A DNA stretch of 64,000 nt from Kordiimonadales bacterium (GCA_002401685.1 NVTU01000007.1:23130-87129); one strand, 5' to 3'. Positions 1 to 9,345 are shown, counted from the first letter of the stretch. Numbers and translations: made by a program. The notes: a model not told the origin generated them from the letters alone.

Positions 1-951
1 GAGATGGCACTTGATCACGGTGTAAATTTCCTCGATACAGCCGAAATGTACTCTGTGCCTGCAAGCCCGGAGACATACGGCGCCACTGAGAAGATCATTG
101 GCAGTTGGTTTGAAAAAACCGGCAAGCGCAAAGATGTTGTGCTTGCCACAAAAATCGCAGGTCCTCTAGGCACTCTGGATCATATCCGACCTGAGCTGCA
201 GCGCGACGGTATCAACAATCTAGACCGTGCCGCGGTGATTGCCGCCTGTGACGCCAGCCTAAAGCGTTTGCAGACTGACTATATTGATCTCTACCAGATC
301 CACTGGCCCAGCCGACGCACCAACTTCTTTGGTGTTCTTGGCTATTTGCCCACCCCTGGTGAAAATCCGGTTCAGCTTGAAGAAACGCTTTCCGCGATGC
401 AGGAGTTGGTTGATGCGGGCAAGGTCCGCGCAATTGGCCTATCAAATGAGACCGCGTGGGGAGCTATGCACGCCCTCAAGCTTTCAGAAACATCAAATGT
501 GCCGCGCGTTGCAACAGTACAGAACGCGTATAATCTGCTTAACCGATCTTATGAAGTTGGTCTGGCAGAACTCGACGATAAAGAGAACTGCGGCTTACTG
601 GCATACTCACCGCTCGCGTCTGGCTTCCTTACCGGCAAATACTGTGGCGGTGCCCAACCAGCAGGTGCGCGCTTCACGCTCTTTAAAAACACGTTTAACC
701 GCTATATGACGCACAACGGTGTACAGGCGATGGAAGCATACGTGGCCCTAGCGCGTGAGCACGGCTGGGACCCCGCCCAGATGGCCAACACATTTGTAAA
801 CATGATGCCGTTTGTAACCTCCAACATCATCGGCGCGACCAAGCTGGACCAGCTTAAAACAGCGCTGGATACACACGACATGATGTTATCGTCGGAACTG
901 CTCGAAGGCATCGGCGCCATTGGCAATACCTATACAATGCCCTGCCCTTAA
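1..951 (+). CDS. Aldo/keto reductase (Tas-like), 5' end cut by window edge
   Basis: ORF with LDTAEMYSVP, DYIDLYQIHWPSR and GLSNETAWG motifs; starts mid-protein relative to family members. Confidence 0.9.
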   Translation, partial: EMALDHGVNFLDTAEMYSVPASPETYGATEKIIGSWFEKTGKRKDVVLATKIAGPLGTLDHIRPELQRDGINNLDRAAVIAACDASLKRLQTDYIDLYQIHWPSRRTNFFGVLGYLPTPGENPVQLEETLSAMQELVDAGKVRAIGLSNETAWGAMHALKLSETSNVPRVATVQNAYNLLNRSYEVGLAELDDKENCGLLAYSPLASGFLTGKYCGGAQPAGARFTLFKNTFNRYMTHNGVQAMEAYVALAREHGWDPAQMANTFVNMMPFVTSNIIGATKLDQLKTALDTHDMMLSSELLEGIGAIGNTYTMPCP

Positions 952-1013
952 AAAGGGTCTGCGCCGACCTGAAATTAAGCCCCCGCGCAGCACAGGCTGT
1001 TGCGGGATTTTCT

Positions 1014-1808
1014 TTAGGCTATGCGTTTTTTAAAGAAACCGAGCATTTTAGCATACGCCTGCTGCGTTGGATGATCCGGGTCCTCGCTGGCATCAATTGT
1101 CAGAACGGCGTGCGCGTCCTTCCTGATATTATGCTCCGCGTACAATGATGCATCAATATCAAAGCGGATAAAATTCTCACCAAATTCTCGTTCCATTGTC
1201 GTGAACCGGTCGGGTGGGCAAAACGGATCATTCTGAAACCGCAGTCCTAATATACACAAACCGTCGTCCCTGACACGCGCCTTGGCCTCTGCCAGTTCGC
1301 TTTCGGGGATACCAAGTGTGGCTGCCTTTTTTGCATTGCCGTGCCCGCCAGGGTGGCCGGGCTGCGACATAACCGGTGCTGTCATTGATTTTTCTACCAT
1401 CAGGGACAGCACAAACCGCCCAGTTAGGCACATACCAATAGCACCGATGGGGCGCTCCCCGTTCTCAGTAGAGATAAACCGGCAAAGCGCCCTCAACCAA
1501 TTGGTGATAGGGCTAGGCTTACGCCAGGCCAGAAAATTGAATTCCTTCTGCAGGCACAGCCGCAGCGCATTTTTGGCTACGGCGATCGGCGCTGCAATAT
1601 CTCCGAACAAGTGGGGCAAGTAAACAACAAAGCCATCACTTACAAGTTTCTCCGCAAGCGCCAGCGTGTGCACGGTCATGCCAGGAAGTTCCTGCATAAT
1701 CAGGACAGGGGGGCACCCCAAATCGCCCAGTCGGTATACAGGCTTTTCAATACCCTCGTCACAAAATGACGTTTTGGTAAACCCTTCAAGGGCCTGGATC
1801 TCTGTCAT
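1014..1808 (-). CDS. Dienelactone hydrolase family protein
   Basis: 264 aa alpha/beta hydrolase-like; IGAIGMCLTGRFVLSL resembles the DLH GxCxGG nucleophile region. Confidence 0.75.
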   Translation of the reverse strand: MTEIQALEGFTKTSFCDEGIEKPVYRLGDLGCPPVLIMQELPGMTVHTLALAEKLVSDGFVVYLPHLFGDIAAPIAVAKNALRLCLQKEFNFLAWRKPSPITNWLRALCRFISTENGERPIGAIGMCLTGRFVLSLMVEKSMTAPVMSQPGHPGGHGNAKKAATLGIPESELAEAKARVRDDGLCILGLRFQNDPFCPPDRFTTMEREFGENFIRFDIDASLYAEHNIRKDAHAVLTIDASEDPDHPTQQAYAKMLGFFKKRIA

Positions 1809-1813
1809 AAAAA

Positions 1814-1843
1814 ATGCCCTCCACCAAACATGCTGAAGGGCAT
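1814..1843 (-). promoter_or_regulatory. Hairpin leader overlapping the Shine-Dalgarno of the 1014..1808 gene, followed by U-tract and ATG
   Basis: Minus strand ATGCCCTTCAGCATGTTTGGTGGAGGGCATTTTTTATG; about 12 of 13 pairs, 3' arm contains GGAGG. Confidence 0.6.
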
Positions 1844-1915
1844 CATTGCGTAGCCAAACAATTTACACAAGAACGCTACGGATTCTTAGCGTCGACGCGC
1901 AGCCTTCCACCAAAG

Positions 1916-2680
1916 TTAGCCGACCGGCTTCATGTACAGGTGCGTGAAACGGTCACTTTCACCGATGGCTTTGTATTTTTTGCTGTTCGGGCCACTTAGC
2001 GTTGGCGGCAACGAGTAAACACCGCGCGGATGGTCTTTTGTATCTAACGGATTCCTGTTTACGTCACTGGTTTTTACAAGAACAAAACCAGCTTTTTCAG
2101 CCATTGCCCGGAAGTAGCTTTCCTTCACGTATCCGTCTTCAGAAACCGGATCTTGTTCGCCGCCAGCTTCATCACCTGCGTGATCCACAATGCCGAAGTA
2201 TCCACCTGGCTTAAGCATTTTAAACAGATCATCTACATGGTCCTGCGCAGGGCTGTCATAGATCAGGAAACCATGCACCCGGAATACAAACGCCATATCA
2301 ATGGTGCCGTAGATAATTTCGTCGCGGGCTTCATCTGGCCATGATCGGTTGAGCGGCACGGGATAATAGGAGCCGCCTTCGCTGCTTTCTATGAATGGCT
2401 CAATGATACGCCGATACCAGCCGCCCGGCCCGCCTGGATCAATTTCAACAATCTTCATGTCGGACTTAAGGCCCATAAAAGCCAGTGTTTCAGCAGGGTG
2501 GCGGTACTTATCACGGGCACGGTGCCGCGCAGGCCTGTCATCACTGGCAATTAGCTGCTCAAGTGAACGTGCATCACGGGCCGAATAATTGATCTCTGCC
2601 GGACCACGTGCATAAGAATAGGCGCCTACGCCCACAATCAAAACAGCCGCCGTCGCGGCAACTTTGGTAAACAGTTTCAT
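1916..2680 (-). CDS. Exported class I methyltransferase-like protein (COG4798-like)
   Basis: N-terminal hydrophobic signal/anchor, then MKIVEIDPGGPGGWYRRIIEPF degenerate motif I; paralogous to neighbours. Confidence 0.75.
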   Translation of the reverse strand: MKLFTKVAATAAVLIVGVGAYSYARGPAEINYSARDARSLEQLIASDDRPARHRARDKYRHPAETLAFMGLKSDMKIVEIDPGGPGGWYRRIIEPFIESSEGGSYYPVPLNRSWPDEARDEIIYGTIDMAFVFRVHGFLIYDSPAQDHVDDLFKMLKPGGYFGIVDHAGDEAGGEQDPVSEDGYVKESYFRAMAEKAGFVLVKTSDVNRNPLDTKDHPRGVYSLPPTLSGPNSKKYKAIGESDRFTHLYMKPVG

Positions 2681-2686
2681 AAAAAA

Positions 2687-2714
2687 TACCCTCCAACAAT
2701 ATTGCTGGAAGGTA
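2687..2714 (-). promoter_or_regulatory. Hairpin leader overlapping the Shine-Dalgarno of the 1916..2680 gene (homologous to 1814..1843)
   Basis: Minus strand TACCTTCCAGCAATATTGTTGGAGGGTATTTTTTATG; 12-bp stem including G-U pairs, AUAU loop. Confidence 0.6.
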
Positions 2715-2770
2715 CATTTTTTTGCCTAATGCGGCGATTCACTTTAGCGTCATAACGCCTTGAAGCCGCT

Positions 2771-3541
2771 TTATTTTACAAACTTGAAAACAAAGCGGTC
2801 TGTCTTCCGTCGGATAGATGGATCGAACGGCGATTTTGTATGTGTATCCTCAGCGTTCACAAACATGTCACTGGTGCTTTCTAGCTTAAAGCCAGCGGCA
2901 AGAACCTGTGCTTTCAACAGCTCAGGGTCAATCCGGTGCAGCGAGTTACCAGCCTCGGTACCGCTACCTGTTGGAGCAACATGATCTATAACTACAAACG
3001 CGCCGCCTGGCTTCAATGACTTATAAAGTGAAGCAAGAATTGCAGGAACGTCTTCATTCTTGGTCCGCATTTTATGTTTGAAATAATAGTCATGGTACGC
3101 AAGCACCGACAGAATAACATCGACGCTGTTTTCAGCGATCTCAACTTCTTCGGAAACTCCGCGTATAAGAGTTACATTGCTCAGACGGTCTTTATAGCGC
3201 TTATCAATATCTTTCTTTACGAATTCCCAATAAACAGGGCCATTGTGGGCATAAACACGACCATCTTTACCAACAACGCCTGAGAGAATTTCGCTATAAT
3301 AGCCACCGCCCGAATTTACATCGAGAACAGTCATACCAGCGTGAATTCCAGCAAATGCCAGAACTTCTGCAGGGCGACGCAGCACATCGTCTTTCAAATC
3401 GTCAGCGGGTCTGCCATCCTGAGAAAGGGCCGCCAAAACCTGGTCTTCAGGTGCGTGGTGGCCTGCGTTCACAGGCGCGAATACGGCCGAAGCCAACAGC
3501 GTCGTAGCTGCAACTGCTTTAAGTAACGTGGATTTTTTCAT
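2771..3541 (-). CDS. Exported class I methyltransferase-like protein
   Basis: Signal peptide MKKSTLLKAVAATTLLASAVFAPVNAG; GMTVLDVNSGGGYYSEILSGVVG. Confidence 0.8.
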   Translation of the reverse strand: MKKSTLLKAVAATTLLASAVFAPVNAGHHAPEDQVLAALSQDGRPADDLKDDVLRRPAEVLAFAGIHAGMTVLDVNSGGGYYSEILSGVVGKDGRVYAHNGPVYWEFVKKDIDKRYKDRLSNVTLIRGVSEEVEIAENSVDVILSVLAYHDYYFKHKMRTKNEDVPAILASLYKSLKPGGAFVVIDHVAPTGSGTEAGNSLHRIDPELLKAQVLAAGFKLESTSDMFVNAEDTHTKSPFDPSIRRKTDRFVFKFVK

Positions 3542-3758
3542 CGGGGATCCCCACTAATGATTGTCTAAAGTCTTAATTCAACCAGTCGGGACCTTACCTC
3601 GCATCCCCCCAAGCGCAAACATTTTTTCCTGTGCGGCTATACTTGCGTTTACCGACGGTGACGAAACGCAGCGTTTCTGGGACAAAACAGAGACCCAACA
3701 ACAACAAAGGCAGCAGAGCCATGCCCAACTGCCTTCAAAGTATCATACCACTAATATG

Positions 3759-4658
3759 TTACGCAGGTTTGCGGAACTTCAATGTCATACGGTCGCTTTC
3801 ACCGATCGCAGCCATTTTGGCTTTCACAGCTTCATCTTTGTTTGCAGCACCACCAAGCGAAGGCGGCAGGCGCCATACAAAGTCACCCACAACAGGCTTA
3901 TCTTTAGGGTTGGCGTTAATTTCGCTGGAAGCAACAAACTCGAAACCAGCAGCTTTCATCGCTGCAACGAGCGGCGCTTCTTTGATGTAACCGTTAAAAC
4001 CCCGTGCCCAGTCATCATCACTATCAGCTGGTGCGCGGTGCTGTACAATGCCAACAATGCCGCCCGGCTTAAGCGCTGCGTATATGTCTTTCAATGCGTC
4101 AGTACGCGTGCCACCAGTTTCTTCATGCTTAGTCAAATGGTGCATAGCGCGGAACAAAAGGAATGCATCTGCTTTGCCCTTAAGGTCTTCTGGCAGCTCG
4201 CCGAAAAGAAACGCGCCGACTTCCGTTTTGCCTTCACCGCGCCACATGGTCGCGTTTTTAACGAAGCCTTCAGGCCACATGCGCGTACGTTCCATCCGCT
4301 CCGCATTGTCGCCAAAGTCAATCGTACGGTGTTTAATAGAATAATGAACGCCCATTAGGCCGCCCTTATCGCCGAGGTATGGCAGCAGAATATTGCTATA
4401 GTATCCACCTGGCAGAGTATCAATCACAGTCATGCCCGGCGCAATGCCCAGAAACTCAAGCGTTTCTTTAGGGTGACGGAATTCGTAACGTGCCTTTACT
4501 TCATCGGGCTGTGCCACCAGAATCTTCTCAAGTTTGGCACCATCAAATTTCATTTTCTCTTCGCCGTGGCGAATAAAAAGCTCTGTGCTGCTCGCAATTG
4601 TCGTAGCCGAGGCCGCCAAAAGCGCAACCGCAGCAACGGCTGTCAGTAATTTTCTCAT
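3759..4658 (-). CDS. Exported class I methyltransferase-like protein
   Basis: Signal peptide; GMTVIDTLPGGYYSNILLPYLG; ALKPGGIVGIVQHRAP. Confidence 0.8.
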   Translation of the reverse strand: MRKLLTAVAAVALLAASATTIASSTELFIRHGEEKMKFDGAKLEKILVAQPDEVKARYEFRHPKETLEFLGIAPGMTVIDTLPGGYYSNILLPYLGDKGGLMGVHYSIKHRTIDFGDNAERMERTRMWPEGFVKNATMWRGEGKTEVGAFLFGELPEDLKGKADAFLLFRAMHHLTKHEETGGTRTDALKDIYAALKPGGIVGIVQHRAPADSDDDWARGFNGYIKEAPLVAAMKAAGFEFVASSEINANPKDKPVVGDFVWRLPPSLGGAANKDEAVKAKMAAIGESDRMTLKFRKPA

Positions 4659-4830
4659 CAGTATTCCCTAGACTGTTTCGATTTTAAGTTATTTTTTTAT
4701 ATATTTTGCATTCAGGCCGAACACTAAACGCAAGCGCTTACTGATGTAACTAGTTACGATCCAAAAATAAACGTAAGTTTAGAAAGATCACAGTATTATG
4801 TTATGGAGGGAAAGCTCGCTGCGGATACAG

Positions 4831-4864
4831 AAAAGACGGCAAAGCTCCCGCTCTGCCGTCTTTT
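4831..4864 (-). terminator. Rho-independent terminator (likely bidirectional)
   Basis: AAAAGACGGCA...TGCCGTCTTTT perfect 11-bp arms, downstream of the 4888..5817 gene. Confidence 0.8.
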
Positions 4865-4887
4865 CCCTAGATTAAGCCATCAAGCCT

Positions 4888-5817
4888 TCATTGTGGCTTG
4901 CGGAACTTCAGCGTCATGCGGTCAGTCTCGCCGATTGCAGTCATTTTGGCGATCCGAGCCGCTTTTACGTCTTCGGCTTCATCGCGGCCGCCCTGCAATG
5001 CAGGTGGTAAACGCCATACAACTTCCGTGTCTGTTGGCTGGTCCTTAGGATTGGCGTTGATCTCGCTTGCTGCCAAAAACTCAAAGCCAGCCGCCTTCAT
5101 TGTTTCAATCACATAAGATTGCTTCATATAACCAGCATGGCCCACGGAAGCCGCTTCACCACGTTCTTCAGAACCACGGTGCTGTACAATACCAACAATG
5201 CCGCCAGGTTTAAGTGCCGTATACATATCTTTCAGGCCAGGCATCAAGAAATCACCTTTGTCCTCAAAGCGGTTCAGATGGTGTATTGCGCGCGGCAGCA
5301 AGAAAACATCAACGCTACCTTTCATGGCATCAGGAAACGCTCCAAGCGCCGTTGCGGTGACAACAGCACTACCTTCGCCCCGCCACTTCTGGCCATCCTC
5401 CGCCCACGTACCGGCCCATGTCTTGCGCTCTTCACGGAATTTCACGGCGCGTTCGCTATCACCCGCGACCCAAAAGTCCCACATGGCGATATTGTAATCT
5501 ACACCAATAACTGTGCCTTTTTCGCCGAGGTAGTTTATGAGTATTTTTGAATACCAACCGCCACCAGGAAGAACCTCAGCAACTGTCATGCCGGGCGTTA
5601 CGCCAAAGAACTCAAGCGTTTCTTTAGGGTTCCGGTACTGATAACGTGCTTTTACGGCATCATCCTGTGCCGCGAGAGCTTTGTCCATCATTGCACCGCT
5701 AAATTTCATCATTTTGCCTTCAGCGTGATGATCCATCGCCGCCGGGCCGTTTGCTACTGCTGCACCAGCAGATGCCATCAAAGCCGCTGCCGCCACGGCC
5801 GTTAATAAATTACGCAT
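4888..5817 (-). CDS. Exported class I methyltransferase-like protein
   Basis: Signal peptide; GMTVAEVLPGGGWYSKILINYLG; ALKPGGIVGIVQHRGSE; closest to the 3759..4658 paralog. Confidence 0.8.
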   Translation of the reverse strand: MRNLLTAVAAAALMASAGAAVANGPAAMDHHAEGKMMKFSGAMMDKALAAQDDAVKARYQYRNPKETLEFFGVTPGMTVAEVLPGGGWYSKILINYLGEKGTVIGVDYNIAMWDFWVAGDSERAVKFREERKTWAGTWAEDGQKWRGEGSAVVTATALGAFPDAMKGSVDVFLLPRAIHHLNRFEDKGDFLMPGLKDMYTALKPGGIVGIVQHRGSEERGEAASVGHAGYMKQSYVIETMKAAGFEFLAASEINANPKDQPTDTEVVWRLPPALQGGRDEAEDVKAARIAKMTAIGETDRMTLKFRKPQ

Positions 5818-6146
5818 TTGGTTTCCCTTATTTAGGTTTTGTTTTTAGAAATCTGGCCGATCTTCCGCCTGCCAGAAACGTGAGTGTGTGTTTTTTCTTT
5901 CCCCAGCAAAGAACGAATACATACTATTCCCGCTGAACGTAGGCCCACATAAAGCCGAACGCTACTCCAGTGAGACAGAATTATCTCACAACCCTGTGAT
6001 GAAACGGCTTTTTGGTGGGATTAAACCAATCAAAAGCTCACCGCCAAGGCAGCTCGGCACTCGCCCAAAACGAAGGCAGCCTTCTCCGTGCTACGGGCGC
6101 AATACGCGCGACTGTCGCTTATGAGCCAGAGCACCGCCCCACCGGC

Positions 6147-6191
6147 ATTGAGAACGCTGGCATTAAGAACGTGGGCTGTGAGAACGCCGGC
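6147..6191 (+). repeat. Three tandem 15-bp repeats
   Basis: attgagaacgctggc / attaagaacgtgggc / tgtgagaacgccggc. Confidence 0.7.
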
Positions 6192-6268
6192 CTTTGATCA
6201 ACGCGTTAACTCAAGCGCTTAGTTCAGCCGTCATGCCGCCTGCAATCATTAATCCAGAAATTCTTAGT

Positions 6269-6745
6269 CTAAACGGGCTCACCGGCAGGGTCGAAAGCCT
6301 TCTTAAAGGTAAAGGCTTGAGGCCCCGGCCCGTGCTCCCGCAGGTAAGATAAGCGCTTACCGGCTTCTTCAATGGTAGGTTTGTGCCCTGCAGGTATCCA
6401 CCACAGCACCGATGTGCCCTCCCGCACGACTTGGAACCATTCCTTGCGCCGCGCGAGAAACTCGGTATGCGCGGATTTATAAACATATTCGAACAGGCTT
6501 TCGCGGTCGCGCCATACGCTCATATTAGGGATGGTTTTCTCATCAAACAGGGTGAAGCTCATCGCGTTGCCGTTATCATCCTGCATGCGCCAAATAAAGC
6601 CGTCAGATGCCTCTGCCAGTGCATTAATCCTGTCGAGCGCAGCCATAAAGTCTGCCATCTCAGGGCCATCAAGCGGGTACTCAGTTGTGGCGATGTTTAG
6701 CTGTGCCAATTGAAAGGCAGGGCCAGGCTGAATTCCGTGCGGCAT
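6269..6745 (-). CDS. DUF3291 domain-containing protein
   Basis: FQLAQLNIATTEYPLDGPEMADFMAALDRINALAEASDGFIWR; start at MPHGIQ chosen over the longer ORF. Confidence 0.8.
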   Translation of the reverse strand: MPHGIQPGPAFQLAQLNIATTEYPLDGPEMADFMAALDRINALAEASDGFIWRMQDDNGNAMSFTLFDEKTIPNMSVWRDRESLFEYVYKSAHTEFLARRKEWFQVVREGTSVLWWIPAGHKPTIEEAGKRLSYLREHGPGPQAFTFKKAFDPAGEPV

Positions 6746-7295
6746 AGGTCTCTCCTGTTCGGTAGGATAAAAGCCTACGGCCAATGCGAGTATTTCCGTA
6801 ACCAGATTTTCTTTAGATCAGCAGGATGAATTCTAAGCGCACGAAAAACTGCCCGCCAATTGGCCGGAATTATTGCAAAAACGAATAAAGTTAATGGCGC
6901 GGCAATCGGTACAACAATTAAATTACCGCTGCGAAACAATTCAATTTTCAGCGTGTGCTTTTTCCGCCGGCCCCACATCAACAATAGTGCGCTTAATCCA
7001 GGTCAGTATATCTTTCTTGTCAGCGTTTTTTTGGGGGCACTATAATAAAAAGTGGCATATCGGGCACCACCACATCCCTGATGCCTACCATGCTCAGTAT
7101 ATACATAACTTGTCCGGCTTCCGCTCTGCAGCCCAAAGCATATTGGCCGCGACGGGCTCTGAGCATACATTTTCGTTGGCGTTACGCCCAGATGGCTGCT
7201 AGAAAACCGGCAATCACACAAGACTATCCGAAAGGTTAAGTCGACGGTGTTTTTTGTGCTCAGCGCACCGAAACCGAACAGATGAAAGCTCCTCT

Positions 7296-7574
7296 ATGCC
7301 TGACCTGCCCTATGTTGACTTACTTGGCTATGTCGCCGCCACCCTCACAACGCTGGCATTCGTACCGCAGGCGCTGCTTGTATGGCGAACCGACGATACC
7401 AAGGCAATATCGCTGGGCATGTACTGCTTAACGGTTACGGGCATTGGCATGTGGTTTATCTACGGCCTTGTTATTGACAGCGGACCCCTGATTGTTGCCA
7501 ATTTTATCACGATCTGCCTGTCCGGCAGCATCCTGGCTAAAAAGATCCAGCATGTGCGGCGTGGTGACGCATAG
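7296..7574 (+). CDS. SemiSWEET family sugar transporter
   Basis: About 92 aa 3-TM protein: LGYVAATLTTLAFVPQALLVWRTDDTKAISLGMYCLTVTGIGMWFIYGL. Confidence 0.9.
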   Translation: MPDLPYVDLLGYVAATLTTLAFVPQALLVWRTDDTKAISLGMYCLTVTGIGMWFIYGLVIDSGPLIVANFITICLSGSILAKKIQHVRRGDA

Positions 7575-7606
7575 CCTTTGAACTTATTGAAATGTTGAGG
7601 ACGGCC

Positions 7607-7641
7607 AACCACTTGCGTACTAACTAACCACTTGCTTACTA
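7607..7641 (+). repeat. Direct repeat pair, 19-bp period
   Basis: aaccacttgcgtacta and aaccacttgcttacta. Confidence 0.6.
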
Positions 7642-7743
7642 GCCAGCGCTTGACGACTAGAAGGAAATATTCTGCCCGAAAACAAGCAGGCCGGAATTTT
7701 CAGCTCGCTCTTCAAGCCGCCGAAAACGAGCGGAGTAAAGCCA

Positions 7744-8214
7744 ATGGACACGACTGACGGGCCAGCCAAGACAAAACCTGAACCTGTAGCGAATACCGCT
7801 GCGGCCCCAGCTTGCACAACCAGCTATTATAACGGCGCTTGTCCGATCTGCCGCAGCGAGATGATGCGCTACAAACGGCACGGCGAGAAAGCAGGTGCTG
7901 CGCTCAACTGGGTTGATATTTCCAAGCCAGAAAACGCCGACGCGCTGAAAGACTATGCCATCACTCAGGATATGGCTTACCGCCGTATTTATACCATCGG
8001 CGCGGACGGAAAACCCGCTGCGGGCGTCGACGGGTTAATAAAAATATGGACCGAAATTCCGCGCTGGCGCTGGTTAGCGACCGTCCTGAAGTGGCCTGTC
8101 ATACACCCAGTCACGGCGTGGCTGTATGAGCATGTCCTAGCCCGTGCTATTTACGACTGGAACCGCTACCGCATGCGTAGAACTGAGCAAAAACAAGCGG
8201 AAAAGCACCCTTGA
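7744..8214 (+). CDS. DCC family (DUF393) thiol-disulfide oxidoreductase-like protein
   Basis: YYNGACPICRSEMMRYKRHGEKAGAALNWVDIS. Confidence 0.85.
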   Translation: MDTTDGPAKTKPEPVANTAAAPACTTSYYNGACPICRSEMMRYKRHGEKAGAALNWVDISKPENADALKDYAITQDMAYRRIYTIGADGKPAAGVDGLIKIWTEIPRWRWLATVLKWPVIHPVTAWLYEHVLARAIYDWNRYRMRRTEQKQAEKHP

Positions 8215-8238
8215 AGTTACCCAAAAGCGCGCCTGCAG

Positions 8239-9039
8239 TTACGCCGCTTTTGTCATAACCATATAGCCAATAACGCCCGCAACAATCAATATAATCACCA
8301 ATAACACAATTACCACCAACCAGAAGACGGAAAGCAACGTGCGCAGGAAGCTGCTGATCCCACTACGTCCCTGCAGGTTTTTATAGGCGAAGAAGAAGAA
8401 GATAAACGTCAGCCCCGTGGCAGCTGCCGAAAACGAATTTATAACCGTCACCATACGTGGGTCGGCGAGCAGAACCTGATAAGCAATATGTTGCGGCAGC
8501 GTCAGCCAAATCGTGCTGGAGACTGAGCAATAAGCCGTAAACACCAGCGCGCGGAAATACGGCATTTTACCGTACGCTGCCCATTTGAAAGCAAGCGCAT
8601 AAAGCGGCACAAAAATCAGAAACGAAACAAACGGGAACTCACCCAGCAAATTCAAGAAGGGCAGCATGAAGCTGTTCGCCTTCTCTGCGCTAGCTTGTGC
8701 CTCTTGCGCGGCAGCGAGTTTTTCTGGGGTATCAGCGTCCACGAATAGGCCAACCTGCTGGCTTTGCTGCATCGCCACCAGCATTTCGTCCATCGGGAAA
8801 AAATAATATAGAACAACCATAACAGCCGAAATCGTCAAAATCATGCTGACCGGGTTTGAAACGCGCGGGTCATGGGCATCCATATAGTCGCGGCAGGCGC
8901 GCCACGGTTGGAAAAGCACCATACGCGCGGTGTATAACACCCCGTGCTCGAAGGATAATCGTTCGCCCAAATTCTCTTTGATGAGCTGCTTGAAATTTTT
9001 CGGCTGCACGGCGGCTTCGCCGTTTTGCTCTTCAATCAT
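8239..9039 (-). CDS. DUF3667-like multi-TM membrane protein, copy 1
   Basis: LFQPWRACRDYMDAHDPRVSNPVSMILTISA plus about 5 predicted TM segments; highly similar to 9645..10457. Confidence 0.75.
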   Translation of the reverse strand: MIEEQNGEAAVQPKNFKQLIKENLGERLSFEHGVLYTARMVLFQPWRACRDYMDAHDPRVSNPVSMILTISAVMVVLYYFFPMDEMLVAMQQSQQVGLFVDADTPEKLAAAQEAQASAEKANSFMLPFLNLLGEFPFVSFLIFVPLYALAFKWAAYGKMPYFRALVFTAYCSVSSTIWLTLPQHIAYQVLLADPRMVTVINSFSAAATGLTFIFFFFAYKNLQGRSGISSFLRTLLSVFWLVVIVLLVIILIVAGVIGYMVMTKAA

Positions 9040-9175
9040 AATTATCCCCAGAGATTTGAAACTAAACCAGAAACTAAACTATAGATAATTGTTAGGGTTC
9101 ATTGCTAAGGATTGCAAGCTTTACAAGGACTTAAACCCTAGCCGCCGGCACACCCAAACCGCACCTAAAAGCCGT

Positions 9176-9235
9176 TGGGTATTACCAAACTCGCATCCCC
9201 GCCGCCATGCTGACGCCAACGCCCAAACGTAACAG
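9176..9235 (+). pseudogene. Decayed fragment of XRE-type regulator coding sequence in spacer
   Basis: taccaaactcgcatccccgccgccatgctga...ccaacgccc aligns to the 12533..12751 relic and the 12049..12471 gene. Confidence 0.5.
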
Positions 9236-9300
9236 CACCCGGCCAGATACTGGGTAGGTAACCACCGGCCAGAGGCACGCCTGCCCCAGGATATGCACAA

Positions 9301-9345
9301 GATAGGCTTGGGATAGGCTTGGGATAGCCCTGGGACAGGCCCTGG
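9301..9345 (+). repeat. 11-bp tandem repeat, about 4 units
   Basis: gataggcttgg x2, gatagccctgg, gacaggccctgg. Confidence 0.8.

Noticed and set aside
3561-4358. 265-aa plus-strand ORF antisense to the methyltransferase genes
   Set aside because: Antisense to two well-supported genes; Cys/Phe/Arg-rich translation typical of shadow ORFs.
6775-6984. 69-aa minus-strand ORF with a hydrophobic stretch
   Set aside because: Possible small membrane protein, but no SD or homology visible and it abuts the DUF3291 gene; not supportable.
9301-9345. Short repeats considered as a CRISPR array
   Set aside because: 11-bp units without spacers; a minisatellite.
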